The notes beneath the pieces were generated by a model that was given only the letters and a program-made list of their open reading frames with translations, did not search any database and was not told the origin of the DNA. From Spartinivicinus marinus (GTDB taxonomy: Bacteria; Pseudomonadota; Gammaproteobacteria; Pseudomonadales; Zooshikellaceae): DNA of 64,000 bases. The stretch lies in contig NZ_JAPJZK010000001.1 of NCBI RefSeq assembly GCF_026309355.1, forward strand, positions 4,112,501-4,176,500, in the 5' to 3' direction. Of the stretch, positions 1 through 9,507 are shown piece by piece. The translations under genes were made by a program, and so were the position numbers. The first letter of the stretch is position 1; every line of letters begins with the position of its first letter.

Positions 1-753
1 CTTACTAATTAATAACTCAATAACAGGTATAACTGGCTTTCTGACTGCGAACATTAATGGTGTTGCTCCTTGCTGATCTGTAGTTTCAATATTAGCGCCA
101 TGGGCAAGTAGTAATTTAACAATATCAACAATTTCATCTATCCAACTTTGTATAACCGCAATAGTAAGAGGCGTTCTTCCATGACTATCTTTTGCTTCAA
201 GATTGACTCCTTTATCGATTAATGGTTTAACCAGATCGATTTCCAGGTTTTTTATAGCAATCATAAGGGGTGTAAACCCATCTTCATCTGTTATATGAGT
301 ATTGACACCTTTAGTAATAAGTAATTTAGCAATTGAAGTGCTTTTATTCTCAATTGCTGACATTAAAATGTAGCTATTAAAGTCGTCTTTTACATCAGGG
401 CTTGCACCATACTCAAGTAAATAAGCTACTGTATCCAGGTGATTGTTCTTTACAGCATGTGTTAATGCTGTTCTATTATCACGATCTTTTGCTTCAATAT
501 TTGCACCATTGACTAGTAATTCTTTAACAATATCAAGATAGCCATGCTTAGCCGCTAAAATAAGGGGCGTTGAGTCATCTTTATGAATACCAGTGGCATT
601 AATATCCCTACCTTGTTTAAGTAATGCTTTTACTTGTTCAAGGTTACCTGCTTCAGTAGCCTCTAATAGACTTAAGTTATTATTAGTGGCCTTGACTAAA
701 GAGGTATAGCAAGCTAATAGGAGCAATAACAGAGCTATTATCACATTATTCAT
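1..753 (-). CDS. Exported ankyrin-repeat protein, C-terminus cut by window edge
   Basis: The reading frame starts at the ATG at 753 and is open for 251 codons to base 1, so its end lies outside the window. Residues 1-20 are a hydrophobic leader with a lipobox-like LLAC (Cys15), although the n-region has no Lys or Arg, so lipoprotein status is uncertain. After it come at least six ankyrin repeats of about 33 residues, each with the TPLxxA...IVKxLLxxGAN pattern (for example TPLILAAKHGYLDIV). Ankyrin repeats bind protein partners and do no chemistry. The gene diverges from the FGE-like gene at 862 and lies next to a type VI effector module, so a periplasmic immunity or partner role is possible; that is inference only. 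Confidence 0.85.
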   Translation of the reverse strand, partial: MNNVIIALLLLLLACYTSLVKATNNNLSLLEATEAGNLEQVKALLKQGRDINATGIHKDDSTPLILAAKHGYLDIVKELLVNGANIEAKDRDNRTALTHAVKNNHLDTVAYLLEYGASPDVKDDFNSYILMSAIENKSTSIAKLLITKGVNTHITDEDGFTPLMIAIKNLEIDLVKPLIDKGVNLEAKDSHGRTPLTIAVIQSWIDEIVDIVKLLLAHGANIETTDQQGATPLMFAVRKPVIPVIELLISK

Positions 754-861
754 AGCTACAAGCTTATAATTGTTAGGTTATTGTACTTGGCAGGTTGATG
801 CGTCACTAACTACAATAATAATAGTAGATTTTTAAGTATAGTAGTAGTTGCAGGTATTGTC

Positions 862-1722
862 ATGGGTATATATAGCATTTTGTTTTTTTTGGTTTGGATT
901 ATATTAAGTACTTTAAATAGTACTGTTTTAGCTAAAGAATATACACCTGAGGAATTAGAGCAAGCAGTCAAAGATTTGGCTGAGCGTGCAGAAGTTAATA
1001 TGGTGTTTATTAAAGGAGGTGAGTTTTGGATGGGAGATCAGGATCCTAATGATCCTAATATCAGTAGTAGTGAGCTATCTAGAGTAAAACATCGAGTAAA
1101 GCTCGATGATTTTTATTTAGGTGAATTTGAAGTAACATTTGAAGAGTTTTATATTTTTATTAAAGTTAATTCTATAAAAGATGTAGATGAAGAAACAACT
1201 AACTATGTTATTGAAAAATTCTCCCCTAAAGTTCCAGCATTTTACGTTAGTTGGAATAATGCTAACGATTATTGTAATTGGTTAGCTGACCTAACAAGTA
1301 AACCCTTTAGACTTCCTACTGAAGCTGAATGGGAATATGCTGCACGTAATAGAGGTAAGGATATTAATTATTCAACAAATGATGGAACTTTAAAAGTGGA
1401 TATAAATACGGATTTATATACTTTAGAAACTTATAAGGAACTACCTGAACCTGTAGGCCATTATCCACCAAATCCATTAGGATTGTATGGTATGGAAGGA
1501 GGTGTTAGTGAATGGGTTAATGACTGGTTTGATAAAAACTACTTTGAAAATTCACCATTACATAACCCAGAAGGACCAAAAAATGGTAAAAATAAAGTAT
1601 ACAGAGGTAATAAGATAGGTAATAACCCTAAGTTAATATATTTATATAATAGGAGGTCAGCACCTGTAGATACTGGTGAGCTGGTATTTGTGGGTTTCAG
1701 GTGTGCAATGTCATCATTATAA
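862..1722 (+). CDS. Exported FGE/SUMF1-like protein, catalytic Cys pair apparently absent
   Basis: 286 residues. Residues 1-24 look like a signal peptide, ending in the VLAKE region. Residues about 45-283 match the formylglycine-generating-enzyme (sulfatase-modifying factor) fold: MVFIKGGEFWMGDQ, FEVTFEEF, RLPTEAEWEYAAR, the GLYGMEGGVSEWVNDWF motif and the closing VGFRCAM. True FGEs carry two Cys in the segment before the final GFRC; here that segment reads NRRSAPVDTGE and has none, so sulfatase activation is unlikely. Many bacterial members of this fold are binding or structural modules instead. It is convergent with the LysM effector gene (232-bp spacer) and divergent from the ankyrin gene. 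The start was chosen because it gives an intact signal peptide; the ribosome site is weak. A partner or immunity role for the neighbouring effector is possible but unproven. Confidence 0.85.
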   Translation: MGIYSILFFLVWIILSTLNSTVLAKEYTPEELEQAVKDLAERAEVNMVFIKGGEFWMGDQDPNDPNISSSELSRVKHRVKLDDFYLGEFEVTFEEFYIFIKVNSIKDVDEETTNYVIEKFSPKVPAFYVSWNNANDYCNWLADLTSKPFRLPTEAEWEYAARNRGKDINYSTNDGTLKVDINTDLYTLETYKELPEPVGHYPPNPLGLYGMEGGVSEWVNDWFDKNYFENSPLHNPEGPKNGKNKVYRGNKIGNNPKLIYLYNRRSAPVDTGELVFVGFRCAMSSL

Positions 1723-1953
1723 TATCTTACTACTTAGTCACTAGAAAAGGAGTAACACTAATAGCCTGAAAAATTATCTAACTAATTATTTGTTTTTTAT
1801 TGTTTGTTATAAGTCTATAAATGTACTGTTCTATAATAGACTGATTTTACTTAAGTCATATTCAAACTATACATTTTTATAAGAATTATAATGGTATAGT
1901 ATCATTGTTTTTGCTTTAAATATTGTATGGTAATGAAAGTGTTTATTGTTTTT

Positions 1954-4449
1954 TTACTTTTTTTGTAACTCATCTTTTATTTTTTTAGCCTGATCTGTAT
2001 AATTTTCTTGAAGCATATAGGGGTAGTCCTTAGTTATGAATACATAATATGAAATATTACTAACAACATTGCCAACGCTATTTTCCTCAAAATACTCATT
2101 GATCTGTTGAATAAGTAATATGATCGATTTCTTGTCTTTCTTTAAGTATTTGTTAGTTTTGAATGGTTCTATTAGGTCTTCAGCTATTGTATCTGTTGTC
2201 CTATACTTATTTTTTCCGAAAGACTCTATTTTTACGCATCCCCAGCTATTAAGCTTATCTTTGAATATTCTTTTTATTTCGTTTTTTGAAATATCATCTG
2301 GACTATATTTCATAGTAGCATCAAATGTTGGCCATTTGATGTTAGCAATATTTTGTTCTTCAATAAATTTCTTTTCTAAATCTACCTCAAAATCCCCAAT
2401 ATCACCAATATTAAGAACTATATTAATTTTTCCTGTTATGCCAGTCCATTCAACTGGTAAAACTGTCATTAACCAATTTCGTTGTGTTGGTGATTTTACG
2501 TTTGGAGTGATGGTGCAACTGCCTTTTGCTCTAATTCCTGAGCAAACAATAGCTTCTAATGTTAAATATTCCTTAAGTTCTGCTCGTAAACCAGCTTCGA
2601 CTTCAAGCTTACCATTAATCTCTAATTCACAAGTACTGTCTTCACTTGGTTTTTCTTCTGTTTTCCAAATCATCCCTCCTTTGGTAGAAATTCCTCCACC
2701 TATTTTTAAATAAAGTTGAGCACCAATATCCCCGTTATAACTAATTCCTATTCCTGCTTCCAGACTAAGACTAATAATCTGTAAACATAGAGCCAACTCA
2801 AAAAAGTTATAAACTTTATGGGATTTTTCACACTCCTGACGATGCCATTTAGCCTCCACTCCGCCTTTCATTAGTGAAAAGTTAGCTTTTATATAAAGAC
2901 CAAACTTAGGGCCTGAAGTTAATTTATCGAATGCAGCGAAAACCTCTTCAAGTTTAGCGCCTACAAAAATAATGGCCTCTAATGCATTGAGTGCATCAAT
3001 TGTTATTTTTTTTCCATTACAAATTAATGAGATTCCCAAGGGAAAATTAAATTTTGGATCATTTTCTTCTACTGAAATAGGATCACCTTCTTCACTGCCT
3101 CGATCCTCTGTTTGATGAATCAAGTTTCCCTTCTCATCAACTGGTCTACCCTTTTTATCAGTTCTTCTACCTTCTGAGTCATAAACTATTGCTTTTTGGT
3201 CCTCTTTCTTTTTTCGACCAAATGTAGCTTTTGAGGATTCCTCGATCATATTTCTTTTTTGGTCACTAAACAATATTCCAGAATTTTCGTTTTCAATTTT
3301 TGTGCTTCCATAGTGACGACGGCCTTTTTTATATTCTTTCCAGGCAGGAAAGCCTACCTTTAGTTCCCATTTATCTGGGTTGTGAACCCGAATGACAAAC
3401 TCACTAAAACAATCACCCCTCACTTTGTATGTTTTGTACTCTGGATAAAAAGTTTTATAAATATATAGAAATTGTGTAATTATTTTATCTGCAGTGCCAG
3501 CAATTGTTTTCACTCCATAAAGAACTTCAAAAGTGAACTCTTTTACAGCCTGTGTTACTTTAGCTTTTACTTCTTTCTTAGTGCGTATATATTTAGGGCT
3601 TTTCTTTTTTTGTGAGATAGTTTCGCACTCATATTTTATCTTGTCAGGTGCTTTTTCTCCTTCAAGTGTAATAGTTATTTCATCATGATATAAGTTGTTC
3701 TTTACTTTATCAGCTATTACTGCATAATATTCTTTAGGTTTCTCTGTTAGTTTTTTTCTTTTTTCATGTGAACATTTAATGGTAAAACAGCAAGTCTCCA
3801 TACATTTTTCACAAGGCTTTGTTGCGCTACTTTGAGTAGCTGTTTTTTCATCTGATTTGATTGTAGTGTCTTTTTGGGGCCCAGTAGTAGCTGTTTCTTT
3901 TGATTCAATCGGTTCTGGTTCCACAGGTGGCTCAAATTTACTAGCAGGTGAACCATACTTACCGCTTGCTGTATCAAACTTAGAAGTAGGCGAGCTAGGA
4001 GTAGAATCAAATTTTGAGTCTGGCCAACGAGCTTTAGTGCTTGATGTACTAGCTGATTGCTGTGTTTTAATCTGGCTTTCTTTATCTGCTGGTAATGAGG
4101 ATTCGATTGTTGCAGTTTTGCTAGTGGTGGGAAGTTTACTTTGATCAGGTATTGGTGTAGCAACATCTCTTGTTGTTTTTGGAGTATCTGTCTTTAGTTC
4201 CCAGTCATTAACTTTACTCGGCTTAATAGGTTTTTGATTGGGTGTGATTTTTTCTATTTCTTCGATTGAGTGAGGTAATTCTGGCTGTTGAGTAGTAGTT
4301 GAAGGTATCCTTAGGTGAGTACAATTCAAACTTAATGGTTGTGTTGGGTCTAAAAATGGGTTGGCTTGGTGAAGCTCTTCAACTGAGATACAGTGTTCAT
4401 GTGCAATTGATTCGAAGGTATCTCTTAGTTTTACTTTATATAGTTGCAT
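1954..4449 (-). CDS. LysM-domain protein, candidate type VI secretion effector
   Basis: 831 residues, last gene of a vgrG - DUF4123 - this-gene operon (24-bp gap upstream). Residues 1-50 form a LysM domain (LYKVKLRDTFESIAHEH ... CTHLRIP), a peptidoglycan-binding fold. Residues about 52-210 are a Ser/Thr/Pro/Lys-rich linker with near-repeats such as SKFDS, SKFDT and SKFEP. A cysteine cluster follows (C213, C216, C220, C221, C226, then H228) that could bind metal. The remaining roughly 600 residues match no family I recognise; 470-700 is rich in Gly and alternating beta-strand-like segments and contains further Cys. DUF4123 proteins are known chaperones that load the effector encoded next to them onto VgrG, so the gene position strongly suggests this is the cargo. 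The toxic activity cannot be named from sequence. No signal peptide is present, as expected for a type VI cargo. Confidence 0.75.
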   Translation of the reverse strand: MQLYKVKLRDTFESIAHEHCISVEELHQANPFLDPTQPLSLNCTHLRIPSTTTQQPELPHSIEEIEKITPNQKPIKPSKVNDWELKTDTPKTTRDVATPIPDQSKLPTTSKTATIESSLPADKESQIKTQQSASTSSTKARWPDSKFDSTPSSPTSKFDTASGKYGSPASKFEPPVEPEPIESKETATTGPQKDTTIKSDEKTATQSSATKPCEKCMETCCFTIKCSHEKRKKLTEKPKEYYAVIADKVKNNLYHDEITITLEGEKAPDKIKYECETISQKKKSPKYIRTKKEVKAKVTQAVKEFTFEVLYGVKTIAGTADKIITQFLYIYKTFYPEYKTYKVRGDCFSEFVIRVHNPDKWELKVGFPAWKEYKKGRRHYGSTKIENENSGILFSDQKRNMIEESSKATFGRKKKEDQKAIVYDSEGRRTDKKGRPVDEKGNLIHQTEDRGSEEGDPISVEENDPKFNFPLGISLICNGKKITIDALNALEAIIFVGAKLEEVFAAFDKLTSGPKFGLYIKANFSLMKGGVEAKWHRQECEKSHKVYNFFELALCLQIISLSLEAGIGISYNGDIGAQLYLKIGGGISTKGGMIWKTEEKPSEDSTCELEINGKLEVEAGLRAELKEYLTLEAIVCSGIRAKGSCTITPNVKSPTQRNWLMTVLPVEWTGITGKINIVLNIGDIGDFEVDLEKKFIEEQNIANIKWPTFDATMKYSPDDISKNEIKRIFKDKLNSWGCVKIESFGKNKYRTTDTIAEDLIEPFKTNKYLKKDKKSIILLIQQINEYFEENSVGNVVSNISYYVFITKDYPYMLQENYTDQAKKIKDELQKK

Positions 4450-4473
4450 GCGAGTTTATTATACTGAGTAGTA

Positions 4474-5700
4474 TTATTCATTAGTTTGGTTAGTTAATAA
4501 AGCATAAAAATGAACAAGTGCAACTCGATATTTATCGAATTCGTGAGAAAAATAATTCACTGGTATATAGCGTTGTTGGCTATCGATAAGTTCACTTTGA
4601 TAATATTGATATAAATACCCCATTGCCTGGAATGCTTGCTGCTTTTTATTGCGTATTTTCTGGTATGTGTTCATATATAATACTCGTTTACCCATATCCT
4701 GTTCGTCAAATGGCTTGATTGGCTTTATAGTTCCATCATATTCAAATAACATTTCATAGGTTATGCAACGTATTGGGTCAAAAGGTAATTCAGGGTTTTC
4801 ATATACTAAGGCTGCATATTTTTCCAATAGCTGTACTTTCTCTTCACTATCATATTTTTTATTTTCTAATATTGCTGATTCTAGGTAGTTCAATTCTTTC
4901 TCAGGCATTGCTTGGCCAAATTGATTCATAACTTCAATGAGTCTGATAACTAGTTTTGTTTGCTCTATACCATATTCTGCAGCCTGGTCTATCCAAAACT
5001 GAATCATATTGTGCATTTGTATTTTAGTTAAATTGGTATAATCTTGATTTTTGGAAATAAGCTGATTAGCGATGGTTTCTTCTACTTTTATTCGATGTTC
5101 ATCCAACAAACTTTGCCATTGGTTATTACTAAACTCATACCAAGGTAGATGTCCTGGAATATCACTATTCAGTGGTTCTGGGGTTAACCATAATACCCAG
5201 TCTGGTGCTAATACATTTTGGAATCGCTCGGAATGGTAATGGTTAGGTACAATTAGGTGTTCAACTGGGCCTAGTAGCTGACTTTTTTCCAGGTCATTAC
5301 TTGATTGTAACAGTGGATTAATCACTCTTGGATCATAATAACGAAAAATAAGTTCTTCTGACTCAGGTGACTTTATATAGAAAATACTTTGTAAATAGAG
5401 TATTAATTTATCAAAGTGGCAATTACTATTCGTTGCTAAGAATATTCCCCAGTTTTTTGGCGCTTTATTTACCGTTAAAAAATTTAGTAGCTTTGAGCTT
5501 GGTGTGAGTGAAACTAAGTAGGGTGAAATTTCAATACATGCTTCTAGTTGGGTATTTTTGTATAGCGGAAAATATTTGGCCTCTGGGTCAATATCAAAAA
5601 GAATAGCTGTAAATTCACTGAATATAACGGTATCTATAACACCATACAGATTTAAATTGTTACTAAAGATATGTTGATTAAGGTAGTCTGTAATTTTCAT
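4474..5700 (-). CDS. DUF4123-domain type VI effector adaptor/chaperone
   Basis: 408 residues. The N-terminal part (about residues 15-140, containing LYGVIDTVIFSEFTAILFD and the block ending LLGPVEHL) resembles DUF4123 proteins (Tap/TEC family), which hold an effector and hand it to the VgrG tip of the type Vi spike. The C-terminal half (from about 210) is helical and polar and is probably specific to the cargo. The gene lies 22 bp after vgrG and 24 bp before the LysM gene on the same strand, the usual order of adaptor and cargo. No transmembrane segment or signal peptide is seen. The family assignment rests on the N-terminal pattern plus this context. Confidence 0.8.
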   Translation of the reverse strand: MKITDYLNQHIFSNNLNLYGVIDTVIFSEFTAILFDIDPEAKYFPLYKNTQLEACIEISPYLVSLTPSSKLLNFLTVNKAPKNWGIFLATNSNCHFDKLILYLQSIFYIKSPESEELIFRYYDPRVINPLLQSSNDLEKSQLLGPVEHLIVPNHYHSERFQNVLAPDWVLWLTPEPLNSDIPGHLPWYEFSNNQWQSLLDEHRIKVEETIANQLISKNQDYTNLTKIQMHNMIQFWIDQAAEYGIEQTKLVIRLIEVMNQFGQAMPEKELNYLESAILENKKYDSEEKVQLLEKYAALVYENPELPFDPIRCITYEMLFEYDGTIKPIKPFDEQDMGKRVLYMNTYQKIRNKKQQAFQAMGYLYQYYQSELIDSQQRYIPVNYFSHEFDKYRVALVHFYALLTNQTNE

Positions 5701-5722
5701 GGGATGTTTGTTTGAGTATCAA

Positions 5723-7726
5723 TTATAAACCACAATCCTCACATTCCTCTTTTAGTCGGCAGTCTTCCACTAATGGGGTGCCAGTCAGTGCTGCATTAGT
5801 CAATGCTGCTAAAACACCTCTAACCATGCCAACAGGCAAAGACAAACTAAAACTCCCATGCCCCACCTTGCCACTCTTTATCGTCGATTTAGGCGATACA
5901 AACACCCCGGCGGCATTGACCTTTATAAAAGATCCACCTGCGGTGACGGTGGCTTCGTTGCCGGCTTCGATAACCATTTTCATGCTGGCTTGAAATAGTT
6001 GTTCAGTGCCGGTTTTTTCGGTGTGTATACTGGTGGTTTTTAGTTGGTATTGTTGGCCGCTGGTGATGTTTTCGGATTGGCCGACTTGGCGATTAGCCAG
6101 TTGGTCTTTTTTTCGGTGGTGTTCGCCTTTGATGGTTTCATAGCGGGATGCATCGACGATTAAGTGGCGGTTAGCTTGGATTTGTTCTCGCTGGACATGT
6201 TTAACAATTAAATTCCAATTTTTTTCACCATGAAAAAAAACTTGCTCTTGACCTTTTTTATCTTCATAGCGAATTTCATTAAAACCATCACCACCTAATG
6301 AGCTTTGGCTTTTTAGTGTTAGCCGGGTTTTATTGGGGGGTAACTTATAAGGTGGTTTGTTATTGGCGTGATAAATTCTAGAAAGGGCGATGGGTTGGTC
6401 GGGGTCACCATTGATAAAGTCCAGCATTAATTCTTGGCCTAGGCGGGGCAGGGTGAGTTGTCCCCATTGTGGGCCGGTCCAATTATGAATGACTCGTACC
6501 CATTTTGATGTGTTTTCATCATTTTGGCCTTGGCGGTCCCACTGAAATTGGATTTTTATTTGCCCATATTCATTGGTATAAATTTCTTCGCCGGCAGGGC
6601 CGCTGACAATTGCCGTTTGTAAACCCTTTAAATGCAGTTTAGTTTGCTGGCTTTTTATTCGAAAGGGTTGTTCGGCAGGCATTGCTGTAAAGCTATTATG
6701 GTATTGGCTGCCTCTATTGGTAGTGGCTTCCTCTTCCTCTGCTTGAGGTTGTTCACCCACATGCTTGACTTGTTTTATAATAATTTCCTGATTAAGCCGC
6801 TTAGTGGGGTGTTGTTGGAGCTGCACGCGATAGCCGGCAATTAAGCGTACCGATGTGCTTTTGCCGACCATATTAACCTGGCTTGCCTGGTCTGCTTCTA
6901 GCTGTCGTTTGCTGTGTTTATTGCCTGCATCTGGACGAAGATATTGACCAGGGTAATGATAGCGCTCTAATTGTTGATAGTGTTCGGTATTTTGACTGAC
7001 TTCCAGATCTAATCGTGGGTTAGTAAAGTCGTAGTCTCTTAGCGAGACTTTACCTATCCCCACAGCTCGCTTAAGTGAGAGACTAAAAGTTGTATCTTGT
7101 TCTGCAACCATGCTGGATTTTGCTTTAAATATGATGCTTTTGCCTTCAACAAAAGTAAATGCTGGCTTGCTGTCGCCAAAAATAAGCGTGTGGCGTTCTG
7201 CTTGATGTTCAAAATGAAAGTGAATGCCTTCTTCGGCCATTAGTCGGCAGATAAAATCGTAATCCGTTTCTTGGCTTTGCACACAATAAATACGAGGTTG
7301 ATAGCTATTGGCTAAACGAAACTCGTAGTTTTCTCCACTGATATTGGCATTTTCCAATGCTTGCTTGATGATTTCTGGTGTAGTGAGCTGCTGAAAAATT
7401 TGGCTGGTCGCCCGAAATTTTAAAAACCAAAGTTTTGGTACAATTTGTAGTTGATAGCGACTAAAACGTCGACCGACGGTTAATTGTTTAAACTGACTCA
7501 CTTCTCCATGAATAAACCGAGACTGCTGTTCGTCTAGCAATGTTAACAGAGCGGCTTGTTGATAGAGCTGTTTGAAGTCCAAGGCAGGATTTTCACAAAC
7601 AACGAAAACATTGAAACTGTATGTATCAGATAAGTTTTCAGTACCAGAGAAAGAGACAACACGTAGCTCTTCCTTGCACCCTGATACTTTAATAGTGAAT
7701 TGGCTTCTATTAGCGGCTACTGGCAT
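5723..7726 (-). CDS. vgrG: Type VI secretion spike protein VgrG
   Basis: 667 residues. Residues about 10-350 match the gp27-like region, with the typical ETDYDFICRLMAEEGIHFHF segment near 155-175. Residues about 370-470 hold the gp5 OB-fold with the family hallmarks YGQIKIQFQWDRQG, WVRVIHNWTGPQWG and FINGDPDQPIALSRIY. The rest is a short beta-helix needle and an unusual tail rich in acidic residues and Cys (CRLKEECEDCGL). There is no long C-terminal effector extension, so the cargo is probably delivered through the DUF4123 protein just downstream. VgrG trimers cap the Hcp tube and are fired into target cells. No hcp, sheath, ClpV or PAAR gene is present in the window, so this is an orphan accessory cluster. 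Confidence 0.95.
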   Translation of the reverse strand: MPVAANRSQFTIKVSGCKEELRVVSFSGTENLSDTYSFNVFVVCENPALDFKQLYQQAALLTLLDEQQSRFIHGEVSQFKQLTVGRRFSRYQLQIVPKLWFLKFRATSQIFQQLTTPEIIKQALENANISGENYEFRLANSYQPRIYCVQSQETDYDFICRLMAEEGIHFHFEHQAERHTLIFGDSKPAFTFVEGKSIIFKAKSSMVAEQDTTFSLSLKRAVGIGKVSLRDYDFTNPRLDLEVSQNTEHYQQLERYHYPGQYLRPDAGNKHSKRQLEADQASQVNMVGKSTSVRLIAGYRVQLQQHPTKRLNQEIIIKQVKHVGEQPQAEEEEATTNRGSQYHNSFTAMPAEQPFRIKSQQTKLHLKGLQTAIVSGPAGEEIYTNEYGQIKIQFQWDRQGQNDENTSKWVRVIHNWTGPQWGQLTLPRLGQELMLDFINGDPDQPIALSRIYHANNKPPYKLPPNKTRLTLKSQSSLGGDGFNEIRYEDKKGQEQVFFHGEKNWNLIVKHVQREQIQANRHLIVDASRYETIKGEHHRKKDQLANRQVGQSENITSGQQYQLKTTSIHTEKTGTEQLFQASMKMVIEAGNEATVTAGGSFIKVNAAGVFVSPKSTIKSGKVGHGSFSLSLPVGMVRGVLAALTNAALTGTPLVEDCRLKEECEDCGL

Positions 7727-7865
7727 ACAACGACTTTGAGTTACGGCAGGTTAATGCTTAAAATTTACACAAAGATAAGAGTAGCAGGTGTTAATAGGGC
7801 TGCATCCTATAAATAGTATGCAGCTAACAGAATTGCTGTAGCTAATCGAATGGCAGCTTGATAGC

Positions 7866-8261
7866 TTATTGGCTTTTTAGTTGGCTTAGTTGCTGGCTCA
7901 TATCCTTGAGCATTTGTTTAAGCTGCTTAATTTCTTGTTCTAGGGTTGCAAGCCTATCGTTATAACCTTGATCCAGATGGTTAACAACTTCAGAGCCAGG
8001 TTGCCGACGTTCAATTTTCATTGCGTAGCTACCTTGCTTATTAGCTTGGCTAATAATCGTTGGGTTGCCAAATTCATCTTGTTGGAAAGTCAGTTGGTGC
8101 TGCTTAAATATCTCTGTTAGGGCTGCTCTGGTTTTGTCATCCAGCCCCTGTTGTTTTAAAAACTCATCAACGGTTTGATCGCTAGCCAATATGGGGTTAC
8201 TGAATGACAGGGCAGGTATAGCAGTGAGTATTGTTGTTAGTATTAAGCTATGTGGCTTCAT
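7866..8261 (-). CDS. Small exported coiled-coil protein, function unknown
   Basis: 131 residues. A clear signal peptide (MKPHSLILTTILTAIPALS..., cleavage likely after NPILA) is followed by a charged, helical mature protein. Residues 95-131 form a heptad-like coiled coil (RLATLEQEIKQLKQMLKDM). GGGAT-type purines sit just before the ATG. I do not recognise a family. It is 140 bp upstream of vgrG on the same strand but separated by a spacer with its own signals, so membership in the vgrG operon is uncertain. Confidence 0.75.
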   Translation of the reverse strand: MKPHSLILTTILTAIPALSFSNPILASDQTVDEFLKQQGLDDKTRAALTEIFKQHQLTFQQDEFGNPTIISQANKQGSYAMKIERRQPGSEVVNHLDQGYNDRLATLEQEIKQLKQMLKDMSQQLSQLKSQ

Positions 8262-8362
8262 ATATTATATCCCTAATTATTGAAGCAGATATCTCCGATT
8301 AGCTACTATACGCCAGCAGGCGAGTAAATGCACTGTTTGGCTTGAGTGTTAAAGAGGAGTGT

Positions 8363-8839
8363 TTAATCTTTAGGGGTGCCCTTTGCCAGCGGATAACAAT
8401 AAGGCGTGTATTTGCCTAAACGAAATGCTTTTAATTGTCGAGTACGGTAGTTCACAGGTTGGTTGTTACTGTCAAATATAGCCATAGTGCAGCTATTACT
8501 ATCGGTATTAGCGGGTGATTGAAAAAGCGGTGTGTATTGTTCATTGGCGTTGGCATGAAACTCAACCACTATCTGACAAATATTATTGCCATAGGGAGGT
8601 GTTCCAACAAACCAGAAAGTATTCATTTTATTGGCAGGTATCTTAATTATTTGGGGGTGAAAGCTACTGCTTGCGTAATTAAAATATTCTCCCTTAGAGC
8701 AATTATTTTGATTGGTGAAGATAATTCCCTGATAAAAGGTTTTCAGGGTGGCAGTGGGACCATCAAAAGTCGGTTGATAAGTGGTGGCACAAGCAGACAG
8801 TAATGTAGAGCAAATTATGGTGAATATAGATTTGGTCAT
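8363..8839 (-). CDS. Putative lipoprotein, function unknown
   Basis: I start this at the ATG at 8839, which gives a clean lipoprotein signal: MTKSIFTIICSTLLSAC with LSAC lipobox and Cys17. A TTG at 8854 would add five residues (MSPTP) before the signal and is less likely. The mature part (about 140 residues) has several Cys and a beta-rich look (NICQIVVEFHANANEQY). No family recognised. It stands alone between two other small envelope genes on the same strand. Confidence 0.7.
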   Translation of the reverse strand: MTKSIFTIICSTLLSACATTYQPTFDGPTATLKTFYQGIIFTNQNNCSKGEYFNYASSSFHPQIIKIPANKMNTFWFVGTPPYGNNICQIVVEFHANANEQYTPLFQSPANTDSNSCTMAIFDSNNQPVNYRTRQLKAFRLGKYTPYCYPLAKGTPKD

Positions 8840-8975
8840 TGGGGTAGGTGACAATTAGAGGCTAAAACATGTGTATAAAAATTTTGTATAATATCTCACA
8901 AACCCGTTATATAAACAATAGTTTTGTTAAGCTTCAGTTGGCTTTTTATTAGTATTCAATCAAAAACATGATTTA

Positions 8976-9275
8976 TTATTTGTAGATGCTTTGATTTAAG
9001 TGGCTGAATCTTTTTAATGGAAATCGGCTGATATAAAGTAAAATAAGAAAAAGAATAAAACAAAAACTATATGAAATAAGAAAAGCAACTGTGCTGCTTA
9101 GTTTATAGTGCCAGATCAGAGAGTCATTTAATGCTGTAACTAACGTTATTGGCTGTAGTAGTAGCGGGGTGCTACAGCAATCACAGCTATCAAACGATTT
9201 ACCAATGAGAGACAAGATAAACCAAGTCATAGTAACTGAAAATAAACTACGGATTAATGTCCTTATTGATTTCAT
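8976..9275 (-). CDS. Small two-helix membrane protein, unknown
   Basis: 99 residues with two hydrophobic segments, about residues 12-27 and 62-84 (VAFLISYSFCFILFLILLYI), separated by a Cys-rich loop (SFDSCDCCS). The C-terminal tail is basic. No family recognised and no strong ribosome site is visible; kept because the hydrophobic pattern is coherent and no better frame covers the region. Confidence 0.5.
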   Translation of the reverse strand: MKSIRTLIRSLFSVTMTWFILSLIGKSFDSCDCCSTPLLLQPITLVTALNDSLIWHYKLSSTVAFLISYSFCFILFLILLYISRFPLKRFSHLNQSIYK

Positions 9276-9421
9276 TTTATTAACACAGCAGCAAACAATT
9301 AATTAGTAGAGGAGCCCTTTAGTCGACAGGTAGGGTATTCAAGTGTGACAGGGCAGTCCACTCAAATAGTAAAGTATTATCCGGTGATACTTTGGGTTGC
9401 TGTAGTTAATACTAAGCATCA

Positions 9422-9444
9422 GTGATATCTAGCTTGGATATCAC
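9422..9444. promoter_or_regulatory. 8-bp inverted repeat, possible operator
   Basis: A perfect inverted repeat, GTGATATC - 7 bp - GATATCAC, lies in the 232-bp spacer between the PilZ gene and the small membrane protein gene. Its size and spacing would suit a dimeric regulator. No T-run follows, so a terminator is less likely. Confidence 0.35.
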
Positions 9445-9507
9445 ATCAGATAGTCAAGGCTTAAGTTATATGAGTTAAACTGGTTGCTTAGGCTTTTGAC
9501 AAGAGCC

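Noticed and set aside
2120-2713. Plus-strand 197-codon frame
   Set aside because: It lies wholly inside the LysM effector gene on the other strand and encodes a biased, hydrophobic sequence; it is a shadow frame.
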